A DNA stretch of 17,500 bases from Theodoxus fluviatilis (lineage: Eukaryota > Mollusca > Gastropoda > Cycloneritida > Neritidae): contig JAWQFJ010028200.1 in the NCBI GenBank assembly GCA_034096865.1, positions 17,501-35,000 of the forward strand, written 5' to 3'. Below are positions 1-9,608 of the stretch, piece by piece. Each line of letters begins with the position of its first letter. Positions within the stretch are counted from its first letter, which is position 1. Made by a program: the position numbers and the translations under genes. The notes beneath the pieces are model-generated. The model had not been told where the DNA came from and did no database searches. It saw only the letters and a list, made by a program, of their open reading frames with translations.

Positions 1-304
<304 letters not shown>

Positions 305-525
305 CAAACATACTGATCAGTGCAACTCGTGTGCAATAGTTTTTCGGCCTGTGTGTTCCAGGTTGTTGGAAAATGAGGGTGAAAAGTCAACATTTTGAAG
401 TCCTGTGGCCGTGGCAAAGCAAACAGACTCATTGTGGTGGAAGCCAATTTGTTTGCAAAGTCCGGATGACGAGCCTCTACGTCAGATTAGCTTGTCACTC
501 CTCACCTCAGTGTGACGTGACCTGA

Positions 526-526
526 C

Positions 527-558
<32 letters not shown>

Positions 559-607
559 GAGACAGAGAGAGAGAGAGAGAGAGACAGAGAGAGACAGAGA
601 GAGAGAG

Positions 608-651
<44 letters not shown>
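526..651. repeat. (GA)n microsatellite
   Basis: About 125 bp of GA dinucleotides with scattered interruptions (GTCA, GACA, GC). The flanks at 305-525 and 652-714 are unique-looking and I recognise nothing in them. Confidence 0.97.
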
Positions 652-655
<4 letters not shown>

Positions 656-713
656 CCATCAGGAAGGAGGAGTCGAGGAGGAACATAAAGAGTCAAGCGA
701 CAGTACATATACA

Positions 714-714
<1 letters not shown>

Positions 715-778
<64 letters not shown>

Positions 779-789
779 ACACACACACA
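715..789. repeat. (AC)n microsatellite
   Basis: Nearly pure AC dinucleotides for about 75 bp with one AT interruption near 773. It is alternating purine-pyrimidine DNA. Confidence 0.97.
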
Positions 790-1283
790 GCTACCTGTCA
801 ATACTGTAATAAAAGATAAATTATGAAACATCTATCAGAAACTTTTTAAGACAACGCGAAGAACCCGGTACATGCTTGGGGCAACTGAAGCATTGATTCT
901 ATTTATAGAATGAATGGCTCCTTTGCCAAAGCGAACACAACAGCAGCTGAAGTTTTATGCTGTCCTGACGGACCAAAGGCTCAGCGCTTCTGAGTGTCCT
1001 CTTGTGCTCTGGATCAGTGTCTCAAGTGGGTCAAGAGTCTATCACAATACGGAGCATATAAATAAGCAAATGAAAATGACGCACATCATATAGGGTGGAT
1101 GGTGCTTCAAGTCCCTTCAGCATTGTGTAGGTTATTTTAAAGTCATGTCTAGTAATAAACTGATAGACGGCTAAGAATGCCTCAAGCAGCCCAAATTATC
1201 ATTGACTAATGAATAATACTTATAGGTAATGTCACGGATTTGTGTAGACATATAACATATACCAGTAGATATGACGGCCGATA
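790..1283. other. No recognisable feature
   Basis: Moderately AT-rich, non-repetitive DNA. I found no open frame of note, RNA gene, recognisable transposon or tandem repeat on either strand. Confidence 0.6.
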
Positions 1284-1305
1284 GTGTGTACTTTAATTCA
1301 TTTGC

Positions 1306-1565
1306 ATGGATTATCAAGATCCTTCAGAGATCACACGAGAAATGACAGCTATGAGGACTCTGGAAACAGCTGCTGCAGCAGGCCCGGACACCACAGAGAC
1401 CCCAGCAATCCAGCTGATGAGGGAGATGTTGGTGCAACAGCACAGGATGTGCGCGAGTCTATCAAGATTTTTCAGAGATCTATTACAAAAGAAATGACTG
1501 ATGTAAAGACCCTGGAAACACCTAGAACTTTTTGCCTTCCAAGTGCGTCAGGCGACTCTCAATAG
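1306..1565 (+). pseudogene. Coding-like remnant with an internal, out-of-frame duplication
   Basis: A 63-codon frame starts at the ATG at 1306 and reads MDYQDPSEITREMTAMRTLE, then an Ala- and Thr-rich stretch, then a Gln/Met-rich helix-like stretch (IQLMREMLVQQHRMC), and stops at 1497. An overlapping frame (1284-1565) carries a second version of the opening motif, SITKEMTDVKTLET, which matches SEITREMTAMRTLET from the first. The two DNA copies, near 1323-1367 and 1474-1519, lie about 152 bp apart. That is not a multiple of three, so both cannot be read in one frame without a shift. This looks like a decayed coding repeat. The Gln/Met helix is vaguely like the N-terminus of retroelement gag proteins, but there is no zinc knuckle or other diagnostic motif. 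The function is unknown, and a chance ORF remains possible. Confidence 0.3.
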
Positions 1566-3028
1566 AGAAACAGACATGGGGAGAAGTAGATTAATGAACA
1601 GGCTCTTTCACTACTAACACAATGCCAAAACGTCCTCCGGACAAAATTTTGGGGAGTGTATCAAATAGTCTATGTACCTGCATACGTTTTCACAATAATC
1701 TTTTGCATAGTCTACGTGTCTTCTCTAGGTTTCTCGGGACTTAAGATCAGTTTCTTTGTGGCAGTGTTCTCGGTACATGCCGAGTTCGTATGTGTTATTT
1801 TCCCCGATACCTAGAAGCCTGTGAGGCTGTCAAGTGATTGTTTGCTTCACCGCAAGCTGTCAAGATGACATATATGCAGTTTTTTTGCAGCGAGAGTCTC
1901 TCTCCTAAAGTACACGTTGGATCACGGCCATGTCACTGAACAATGGAGTCTCTACTGTAAATCTCTCCTATCGCGCGTTGTCACGATCGTGGGAGAAGCC
2001 GACATTAATGGGTTAAAAAGTGGAACTCAACTCGAGCCAACTTTAATCCAAGCAAGCCCACTGCGTTAATGATAGTCATGACTGCTTAATCATTTGTCAA
2101 CATTGTGAGCAGTCCGTCGCACAGCTCTAGTGCTGACTAGGCATAGCATGCCGTTTTCTGTCCGTTGTAAACGAATTGTGTTTGTTCTCTACACGTCTCT
2201 TGTACATGCTTCAGTGCATTAAATGTGTACATTGATACGTCCCTTTTGTCTGAATCTTGTTTTAAAAAATTTGCACACTTTTTTCAAATATTTAGATGTA
2301 AATTGCTCCTTTCTCAATGTTTACTCTGAGTACTGCATTCCAGCGAAAAAGTGTCATGGGATGGAAAGATATCGACAACAGAGAGACGTACATGGGAATT
2401 TGAAAGCTGTTGAATGGAGAGGAGTGAAGAGAAGGTGGGAAAAGTTCAATCTCATGATGGTGATGAGTGACGACAATGGCTCTAGAGCGTGGGATGTAAG
2501 TCTGAAGGTCATGTATTGTGTCATAACTGCTCTTGTTTTCATAACTGACGACGAGGTTACAAGCGGACGACAATGCCGAAAACTGGTTGACGAATAAGCA
2601 GAAGAACTGGTGCACATCCGATTCTTTCCTTCACGTGCTGCTTTTGCTTTCGATGACTGTCGCATATTGTTCCCGTGGTTTTTATGTTTATAACGCGTAG
2701 CAGAAATCATTGCATACCATGAATAGCATAGTACGTGTATGTTATATAATGCTTAACGTCGCTATGCTTAGCTTTGCGTCACTTCGCAAAACAACATTTA
2801 AAAAGGTGTTCAGTTCTAATATGATGTCCGCAAGTTTGGGTTTTTTTAATATCCTGGAAGGTTTATGATATTTTAAGGACGGAACGTAACAGTGCAGCAT
2901 AGCACAACCAAAGTTTTCGCTTTGCAATAAAGGCTGTAAAAACGTGTTTTCTCTGTCATCAGCTAGAATGTTAGATCATCCTACACATTGCTTGGGATGT
3001 TTGCTTCTATCTATCAATACGCCCATTA
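1566..3028. other. No recognisable feature; one unremarkable ORF
   Basis: Unique-looking DNA. A 124-codon plus-strand frame (2223-2597) and overlapping minus-strand frames (2292-2710) exist but show no recognisable domain, no good Kozak context and no splice structure I can defend. Frames of this length are expected by chance in a window of this size. Confidence 0.55.
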
Positions 3029-3340
3029 TGGGTTGGGGTAGAATAGACCCACTGTGAGTTGGGGTAGAATAGACCCACTGTGAGTTGGGGTAGAATAGAC
3101 CCCCTGCGTCTCTCCACGCGATTCGTAAAAGACGAATACGTACGGAAATCAAGTAGGCTTGTACTCACTGGAACCAGTTCCAGTGATTTTCGGGATCAAC
3201 GGCCTTACATAGTATAAAAAGCCAATGGGTCATAAGTCATTCATTCATTCATTCATTCAATATTCATTCATTCGTTCGTTCGTCTATTCATTCATTCATT
3301 CTTTATTTGCTCGTTTGTCCATTTATTCATTTATTCATAT
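3029..3340 (+). mobile_element. SINE-like element, copy A, with tandem head and ATTC tail
   Basis: Three parts are visible. The head (3029-3105) holds about three tandem copies of a 26-bp unit built on TTGGGGTAGAATAGACCC. The body (3105-3235) begins CTGCGTCTCTCCACGCGATT, then ATTCGTAAAAGACGAATA, and later GATTTTCGGGATCAACGGCC, CTTACATAG and TATAAAAAGCC. The tail (3236-3340) is (ATTC)n degenerating to TTCG and TTTA repeats. The same order of blocks recurs in copies B (10476), C (16690) and D (minus strand, 4108). A simple-sequence 3' tail with no coding capacity fits a non-autonomous retroposon. The blocks resemble, from memory, an abundant molluscan short interspersed repeat containing GTAAGAGGCGAC and a 3' GACGTTAAAC. 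I see no clear tRNA A and B boxes and no target-site duplication. Confidence 0.6.
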
Positions 3341-3538
3341 TAAGAAACACAGTAAAGGTATGTTGTGTCCATATCATCAACTGAAACCCGTTGTCAAGGA
3401 GCGAGTAGCTTTTTTGTAGTGCTTTGCTGACTAGGAGACTGTGTTGGAGGGTGAAGTGTTGACAGGAGGAGGAGGAGTCATGGCAAATCTGTAGCCTCGT
3501 AAAGTCGCTCTCGGGATAATTGCGACGTTGGGCTTTGC

Positions 3539-3850
3539 ATGGTAACGATTACGAAAATCAATATTGCAATAACATTATTCTTCATTGGCTCCTTAATCGG
3601 ATTCGAATGTTTCACCCTCGATCGCTGTGATGCAATGCACAAGATGATGTTCCCGGTTTTGCCACTGGGTGGGGAGACAATAGTGCAGGGAATGCATAAT
3701 GCCCAAGCTTGCAACTGCAGTATTCTGTGGGGACTGAACATCACTACTCTAGAAGAGACTGCAAACATCAATGCCTACACTACCAGGACGGAAGGAAAGA
3801 CAGAAAGGAGAACGGAAGGAAGAGATTTTCCGATCTCTCTGCCTCGTTAG
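3539..3850 (+). CDS. Doubtful ORF with a signal-peptide-like N-terminus
   Basis: The frame is 103 codons. Residues 1-8 (MVTITKIN) are polar with lysine, and residues 9-21 (IAITLFFIGSLIG) form a hydrophobic core, which together resemble a secretion signal. Cysteines follow at FEC, DRC and ACNC, and an N-glycosylation-type NIT occurs near residue 67. The last 25 or so codons are Thr/Arg/Glu-rich and run into the degenerate tail of the minus-strand SINE-like copy D, so the C-terminus cannot be original. The ATG context (TTTGCATGG) is weak at -3. No splice signals or known family were recognised. A chance ORF is at least as likely as a small secreted-protein exon. Confidence 0.18.
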   Translation: MVTITKINIAITLFFIGSLIGFECFTLDRCDAMHKMMFPVLPLGGETIVQGMHNAQACNCSILWGLNITTLEETANINAYTTRTEGKTERRTEGRDFPISLPR

Positions 3851-4108
3851 GCTGTGCAATGCAGTTGATCACAGACCTCGCTGGAGCTGGTTAGAGAAAT
3901 AGAAAGTCACGTGACGAGCTCCATAGACATTCGCCAGTATTTTAAGAATGGCGTAGAGACGCGGGGGGTCTATTCTTACCCCCTACTCACAGGGGGTCTA
4001 TTCTTACCCCTACCCCCAGGGGGTCTATTCTTACCCCCTACCCACAGGGGGTCTATTCTTACCCCCTACCCCCAGGGGGTCTATTCTTACCCTTTACCCC
4101 CAGGGTTG
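3785..4108 (-). mobile_element. SINE-like element, copy D, inverted, with 5-unit head array
   Basis: Read on the minus strand, the head is five tandem units of 27-28 bp (3963-4108) built on GGGGGTAAGAATAGACCCCC. The body follows as CCGCGTCTCTACGCCATTCT, then TACTGGCGAATG, CCAGCTCCAGCGAGG and GTGATCAACTGCATT, each aligning with a block of copy A. A pyrimidine-rich TTCC/TTTC stretch (about 3785-3830) stands where copy A has its ATTC tail. The body holds the palindrome GTCACGTGAC at 3906-3915. Copies A and D are inverted relative to each other, with their heads facing outward and about 860 bp between the two head arrays. The plus-strand open frame across the array (3911-4114) is a repeat translation. 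Confidence 0.58.
3963..4108. repeat. 27-28 bp minisatellite (head array of copy D)
   Basis: TCTATTCTTACCC recurs beginning at 3969, 3997, 4024, 4052 and 4080, giving spacings of 28, 27, 28 and 28 bp. Units are joined by runs of four or five C and of four to six G, including the near-palindrome ACCCCCAGGGGGT. Units differ by only one to three bases, which points to recent amplification. The C-run/G-run strand bias could favour i-motif or G-quadruplex folding. Confidence 0.95.
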
Positions 4109-4465
4109 CCTTGACTGGAGGACAAGAGTGCCTCTGTGTCGCCACACAACGGCTCTCTTACCCTACCCCGAATGTCCTGCCTTTTTCTGCATGCCCGCAC
4201 CCGTATCTCGGCACTATCACCACCCGGTACCAGCCATGTCCTCTTTCAGCCCCACTAACACAGTGCTTGTCTGCTTCTTGAGTTTCCAGTGTTATGACAG
4301 GTACGATGAAGAGCCTCTCTGAAATATGGATCTGTGTATGCAGATCTTGTAAAGCAACCAGTAATAGGGAAAGAAGGAGCTGCTATAGCCTCTGTCTCTG
4401 TAGGCCTGGGGGTTGTATGTGTGGAGGGATAGGGATGGATTTGGAGTGGGGGCATGGTGGTGGTG

Positions 4466-4608
4466 ATGGTGGTGGTGCTTGTGTATGCGTGCGTGCGAGC
4501 ATGTGTGTATGTGTGTGTGTGTGTTTGCGCGTGCTTGCGTGTGTTTTGATGTGTATTGTGTACTCTCTCTCTCTCTCAATCTCAATCTGTCTCTCAAACT
4601 CTTACACT

Positions 4609-4688
<80 letters not shown>

Positions 4689-4720
4689 ATCGTGCTCCCT
4701 CCCTCTCCTCCCCTCTTTCT
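4466..4720. repeat. GT-rich then CT microsatellite
   Basis: GGT/GGTGAT triplets (4450-4480) pass into irregular GT/GC dinucleotides (to about 4562), then a broken and then nearly pure (CT)n (about 4610-4690) with TTTC interruptions. Open frames on both strands here are simple-sequence translations. Confidence 0.95.
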
Positions 4721-4756
4721 CCTCTCAGTACATTCGTTCATCCCTGTAGCATCGTA

Positions 4757-5107
4757 ATGGTGTTTGTACTTGATGACTGTTTTCTTGTACTAAGCCCCAA
4801 TTCTTCCAGAATCTTTTGTAGTCATGCCTTCCAGGAAAACATCCCTCCACTTATACATGATCAGTAGACAATAGTCGGACACGGTGCAGACAATGTACGA
4901 CAGGCAGTGTTTCTTTGGTACACGTCTACTGCGCAGAAGCGTCAACTTCGTTGCTAGGAGAGGATGACGCACACACTGGCAGGAAGTTCTCGCTGCTGTG
5001 ATGCCGTTGTCTGTTGCTGAAGGATGATTCACGCCATTGCTGCCCAGCAGTAGTAGAGCTGTGAAAAGGAGGTGGATGTGATTAGTGCGGAACTATTAGT
5101 AGACTGG
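4757..5107. other. No recognisable feature
   Basis: Unique-looking DNA. A minus-strand frame of 80 codons (5032-4790) has ordinary amino-acid composition, but I could not assign a domain or splice signals. Confidence 0.5.
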
Positions 5108-5158
5108 AATGGATGGATGGACGGACGGACGGACGGACGGATGGACGGACGGACGGAT
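5108..5158. repeat. (GGAC/GGAT)n tetranucleotide microsatellite
   Basis: GGAT units change to GGAC, with GGAT interruptions, over about 50 bp. Confidence 0.95.
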
Positions 5159-6072
5159 GATGTTTTATGCGAATCAGCCCTTGTAGTCTATGTAAGGCCA
5201 TTAACTACGAACAATTATCAGAGCTGGCTGCAATAAGAGCATGTTATTGTTTAAAAGCATGTGTATATAGATATACAGCGTCTAATATAACTGAATATGC
5301 ACAGGTTAAGATAATTAAGGAAATATTAGTCAGTGTGAGAATGAAGCTTTCAGTTCAGCATTACAAGGCGAAACCTCCTCATAATGACAGATTTAACACA
5401 AATTGGGGACTATTTTGTCAAAGGGCTACTCCGTCACCCTACACCGTTAATTTAATTAAGCACACACGGTGTAACCAACGCAAATGTTGTACAGACATCT
5501 CCGCAGTGTGTCCCGTATCCTCAGGGTCAAGCACCAGTGTAGTTCAATTAGGGGCGAGGATGGAGGCGCAGTTGTGGGTTAGAGAGTATTAGAAGCCATT
5601 AGCAACTTTCGTCTGGCACTCCAGGAAGTCGACAGAACTTGTCTCTCTGCAGCTAGCGTGACTAGGTGTTGATGATGTATTCATGACGACTTGATGACGT
5701 CAAACACTTCCTGAATCGGGGACAGTGGACCGTGGAACGCAGAGTACAAGTTGTGGGATGGGGCTGAGGATGAGTCCCGGATGACGTTAAAAAATATCGA
5801 CTTAGTAAAGACGTTGGAAAATAAAATGAAACAATACCTTAAGATTTGGACGTCTTTATTCCTTTGTTTGTGATTTGTAAAGGTAACACGAGAAAGAGAG
5901 GGAGAGAAAAAACCAAACGAACAAACGAACGAAAGAATGAGGTGTTATTTGTTGTGCCTCGGGCCCGTCACAACTTCAGACATATGACTTCGATACATTG
6001 TGGGAAAATCAAATGTGCAGGGTGAAACAGATATTTTGCTGGAGCTACAAAAACAGCATGTTATACGAATAC

Positions 6073-6073
<1 letters not shown>
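5159..6073. other. No recognisable feature; one Cys-rich ORF of chance length
   Basis: The region is AT-rich. A 141-codon plus-strand frame (5167-5592) has about ten cysteines but no hydrophobic leader and no recognisable domain; its length is about what chance allows across six frames here. A perfect CRE-type palindrome TGACGTCA lies at 5695-5702, without promoter context. A small inverted repeat (ACACCGT and ACGGTGT around an 18-base loop) lies near 5440-5475. AAACG/GAAC-type short repeats occur at 5915-5940. Confidence 0.5.

Positions 6074-6152
<79 letters not shown>
6074..6152. repeat. (AT)n followed by (GT)n microsatellite
   Basis: About 60 bp of pure AT dinucleotide passes directly into about nine GT units. 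The AT block could extrude as a cruciform. Confidence 0.97.
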
Positions 6153-6395
6153 ACTCTGAATTTCCAGCGGGAAGCAATAGATGTAACTTCTACAGATTGT
6201 TTAAGTCTGCCTGGGGAAGAGATTGTGTCCAGTGTTTAAGACTTGCGAGAAGAGTACGTAAGTAAGTTAACAGATACAGCCAATGATGTCTAATTTAACC
6301 TATCCACACACGAAACAAAACATGTTCGCCAAGTGTCCATGTACTTCTACTATGCCTTTAAAAGGAGGAAGGAGGCAGTCGATATTTCCATGGCC

Positions 6396-6930
<535 letters not shown>

Positions 6931-7366
6931 GGACTTCTGAAATAGAGGGCCAGTGCTGGAGTTCAGACTAAATGAACTACTGTGCACTCTTTAGACAAGC
7001 AAATAAAGAACAACTGTCAGATCAATCACTGAATTCGACTGCGGGAATGAAAGTTTCCAGCTGCAGTGAGTCCACTGTAACTCTCAGACGACTGATCCCT
7101 CATAGACTCTGTGATCCCGGAATAGTTCGCCTTTCTTTGAAAAATTATGTCATGGTTCCGGAACCTTCTATAAGTAATGCTGACATCCTCATGTCGTCTG
7201 GCACGAACTCTCTACGAATCATGACAGTCTGTTAATGCTTTCTTCCTCTTCTTCCTTTTAGCACAATGTATTTTTGGCACGAATGTAATAGGAAAGTTAA
7301 GTGCATTGCGTGTCAGTGCTTGGTCGTGAATTTTACATTGGCGTCATGGATAGATGAAATGTTTAT
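6931..7366. other. No recognisable feature
   Basis: Unique-looking DNA with an 87-codon plus-strand frame (6972-7235) of ordinary composition and no recognised domain. The last 50 bp may be the 3' end of a retroelement, judged only from the TGAAC-repeat tail that follows. Confidence 0.5.
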
Positions 7367-7396
7367 TGAACTGAACTGAACTGAACTGAACTGAAT
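7367..7396 (+). repeat. (TGAAC)n pentanucleotide, possible retroelement tail
   Basis: Five to six copies of TGAAC follow ATGAAATGTTTAT. Short simple-sequence tails of this kind end several non-LTR retroelements (L2/CR1/RTE groups). No coding sequence of such an element was recognised upstream, so the retroelement reading is only a suggestion. Confidence 0.5.
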
Positions 7397-7556
7397 ATAA
7401 CATAACTGCTCGCATTGAAATATGGCGAGATTTTTGCATTCTGCTGCGTGTAGTCACGCACTGGAAATGGGCAGGTTAGCATGAGTTCTTGAATGGTTGT
7501 TCCGACTTTGCATCTGATCCAGACAAAGTTTGCTTGATCTTGTCCAAGAAGCCTGT

Positions 7557-7585
7557 GAGGGTTGGGGGTAAGAATATACCCACAG
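7557..7585 (+). repeat. Head motif of the SINE-like family (head only)
   Basis: GGGTTGGGGGTAAGAATA is followed by TACCCACAG, nearly identical to the head of copy C at 16694-16721. The body that follows in copies A-D is absent; the sequence passes directly into the hairpin element at 7588. Confidence 0.7.
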
Positions 7586-7587
7586 AC

Positions 7588-7760
7588 TGCAGCGTGTTTC
7601 ATAGGACAAGGATGTGCTATCAAAAGCAATCACTGAAACAGACTATAGGAATGCCGCCGTAACACACAAAAAACAGCCAACATAAATAGTCATCTCAACT
7701 ATAGTCCGTTTCAGTGATTGCCTTCACTAGCGTATCATAGTCCTATGAAACCCAGCTGCA
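7588..7760. mobile_element. Short hairpin element (about 60-bp arms, 52-bp loop)
   Basis: The left arm (7588-7647) and the reverse complement of the right arm (7700-7760) align along their whole length at roughly 80% identity. Shared blocks include TGCAGC, GTTTCATAGGAC and GCAATCACTGAAAC followed by ACTATA. The loop (7648-7699) is unrelated. This fits a miniature inverted-repeat element or a foldback sequence. A transcript could form an imperfect stem of pre-miRNA type, though the arms are long for that. No target-site duplication is evident. Confidence 0.6.
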
Positions 7761-8430
7761 AGTACTCATGCGCGAGTCGCAAAGGTCGAATAAAGCGGGA
7801 ATTCAAGACTTCCGTTGCTCTTTATCAAACCATTACAGTGATTTTGTGGTCGATATCCCTACGAAGATTGATGCACCGTAAAGCTCCATTCTTTCTTCCT
7901 CTTCTTTCTCTTATGCAAGAGCACTAAAACAGAAGCAATCAAATTTATTTTTGAGGAGGCCTGAGACAAAACTTTGAAGGAGCCGAGTGAAAGTGTAAGG
8001 TTCTTAGCTAATCTTAAGATAAAGAGGCAAATATCTTTACAGTTTATTCGCCTCCTTTAAAAGCTTTGCATTGGGCCTCGATCAAAACATGAACTTCTTT
8101 CGAAATGTTGGACAAGAGCCAGAAAACTAAAATGATATCAGCTTAATACCCGGAACATCTATTCAAGTGCTGGTTATGAAAAGTGTAGTTTCAATAGAAG
8201 AAGTTCTTTTCATATTGCTGGCGGTAAACACACATGTGTGGAGCAACATAACAAGAAGTGTTTGAATGGGTCTACGAAATGCGGCCTAACAGACTCGATG
8301 GCGCCAGTAACAGTCCATGCAACAACAAACACGATGGAGAGTAGGCAAGGTAAAGGTAGTGAGCACTACTTATACACGGAGCCGCTCAATGTCCCTTTCG
8401 TCAGCTGGACCCCCTTGCAGTTGGGTTTTC
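7761..8430. other. No recognisable feature
   Basis: AT-rich, unique-looking DNA. Two 69-codon plus-strand frames (7718-7927 and 8238-8447) show nothing recognisable. Confidence 0.55.
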
Positions 8431-8515
8431 GGGGCCTGCCCCAGTAGCTGAGCCAGGGTCTTGCCCTAGTGGCTCAGCCAGGGGCCTGCCCCAGTAGCTC
8501 AGCCAGGGGCGGCCC
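8431..8515. repeat. 25-bp minisatellite, about 3.3 units
   Basis: The unit GCCTGCCCCAGTAGCTCAGC plus CAGGG repeats at a constant 25-bp spacing (for example TGCCC at 8437-8441, 8462-8466 and 8487-8491). It is GC-rich against AT-rich flanks and ends seven bases before the left arm of the long inverted repeat. Confidence 0.92.
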
Positions 8516-8521
8516 CAAGCA

Positions 8522-8934
8522 CATTCTAGTCCAATAGATACTTCGTCTGCCGGCGAAAGAGTCTCTAGTACAGTTCTTATCACGTGATGGAACGATTCGG
8601 TCCAGAATATGCATGAGGAGGTTACACAAGAAGCTTGTGGGATAACCCTCTGCTCCCTGACATACGCCATTAAAGTAATTCTAAGACCATTTCGCACAAA
8701 ACTCATAACTTACGATTGTTGAGGCAATAAATAAACGTTTCATCGATAAAATAAAATGGTTGTGTTGAAATGGAAACAAGTTTTGACATCTGAATGACTT
8801 CTGTAAAAAGTGGGGAGAAAAATAATATCCAAAGCGAACTATTTTTGGCGCAATGCTGTAAAGCGAAGGGTCAAGTCTGTTACGCATTCATTGCGAACTG
8901 CACCAGAGTCACTACTGACTCGGGTTCACAGAAT
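8522..8934 (-). repeat. Left arm of a long inverted repeat
   Basis: The reverse complement of 8559-8934 aligns with 9605-9990. The inner 180 bp or so is about 95% identical by eye, starting from ATTCTGTGAACCCGAGTCAG. The outer part is about 80% identical with small indels. The extreme outer piece (8522-8541) matches one unit of the 21-bp satellite found at the outer end of the right arm. A 68-codon frame (8887-8681, minus) exists in this arm and is mirrored in the other. Confidence 0.9.
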
Positions 8935-9604
8935 GCCCCACGCAACCAGTCCTGCCTCCAGGGAGAGCATTGGATTTGTTGTTGGTCATTCCTACCTGTC
9001 ACTGGTCTGCCAGATCCATAGGGTCTCAGAACCTTTGGCGTGTGAGGCGAACATGATTGTGTGTATATGTTTACTTCCGCCAAGCCCAGGAGTTACGTTT
9101 GTCCTTCGGTTCTTTTGTTTGTTCGTTAGTTCGTTAGTGATTCAGCAAAAAAAAAATCAAAACGTATTCTGATGAAATTTGGTGCAAAGTTGAGGATTAA
9201 CCCAAGAACAATACATTATATTTTGGACGTTATCTGATATATCGTTTGGGAATTGAAAGCGGAAAGAGAAATCTTACCTCCATTAACAAGTTGATGATGT
9301 CAAACTGTTTATGACGCCGGCGTATGCGTTCCAGCACTCAGAGACCGCTAGCAGGCGCTAAAATAGCCTTGACCTCGTAGTGTCAGGCCTGGCTAGCGTA
9401 ACATACTGCCTGAATTATACAGGTCATGGAAGAGCAATTGAGGCTTCCATGGTGGACGTTTGCTCTCTCAGAGTGCTCTCTAGTTATATTTATATAGTGT
9501 AGATTATGGTTTTATATAGCGACTTGTTGTTCATAGCCGGGGCTGAATCTGCTTAGCATTTTACTCTTTCATCATCAAGACCCCCGTGGGTTGGGGGTGA
9601 GAAT
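8935..9604. other. Spacer of the long inverted repeat
   Basis: About 670 bp separate the arms. Most is taken up by the nested element at 9074-9485. The rest holds a 20-bp match (about 9511-9531) to the 3' part of the SINE at 13262 (GGTTTTATATAGCGACTT) and, at the right end, a head motif of the SINE-like family. Confidence 0.8.
9074..9485. mobile_element. Non-autonomous interspersed repeat with CCGCCAAG end
   Basis: It begins CTTCCGCCAAG, runs through TTTG/TTCG repeats (9108-9138) and a stretch of ten A (9147-9156), and then GATGAAATTTGGTGCAAAG, TTAACCCAAGAACAAT and ATTATATTTTGG. It ends CCATGGTGGACG followed by CTCTCAGAGTGCTCTCTAG. This order resembles, from memory, a very widespread animal repeat with the conserved phrase ATGAAATTTGGTG and mutually complementary CCGCCAAG and CTTGGCGG ends; the right end here has decayed. 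It carries no coding frame. I do not assign a family name. It lies within the spacer of the long inverted repeat and probably inserted there. Confidence 0.6.
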
Positions 9605-9608
9605 ATTC
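9588..9608 (+). repeat. Head motif of the SINE-like family (head only)
   Basis: GTGGGTTGGGGGTGAGAAT matches the heads at 7557 and 16690. It abuts the inner end of the right inverted-repeat arm and has no SINE-like body after it. Confidence 0.65.

Noticed and set aside
3029..4108. CRISPR-like array of 26-28 bp repeats
   Set aside because: Units are directly adjacent with no unique spacers, and the surrounding DNA is clearly animal repeat DNA.
3911..4114. Pro/Gly/Leu-rich 67-codon repeat ORF
   Set aside because: It reads through the 27-28 bp head array of copy D, and the unit length shifts the frame from unit to unit.
5167..5592. 141-codon Cys-containing plus-strand ORF
   Set aside because: No leader, domain or splice structure. 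The length is about what chance predicts for six frames of this window.
5695..5702. CRE site TGACGTCA as a promoter element
   Set aside because: It is an eight-base perfect match with no transcription start, other motif or gene beside it; chance is sufficient.
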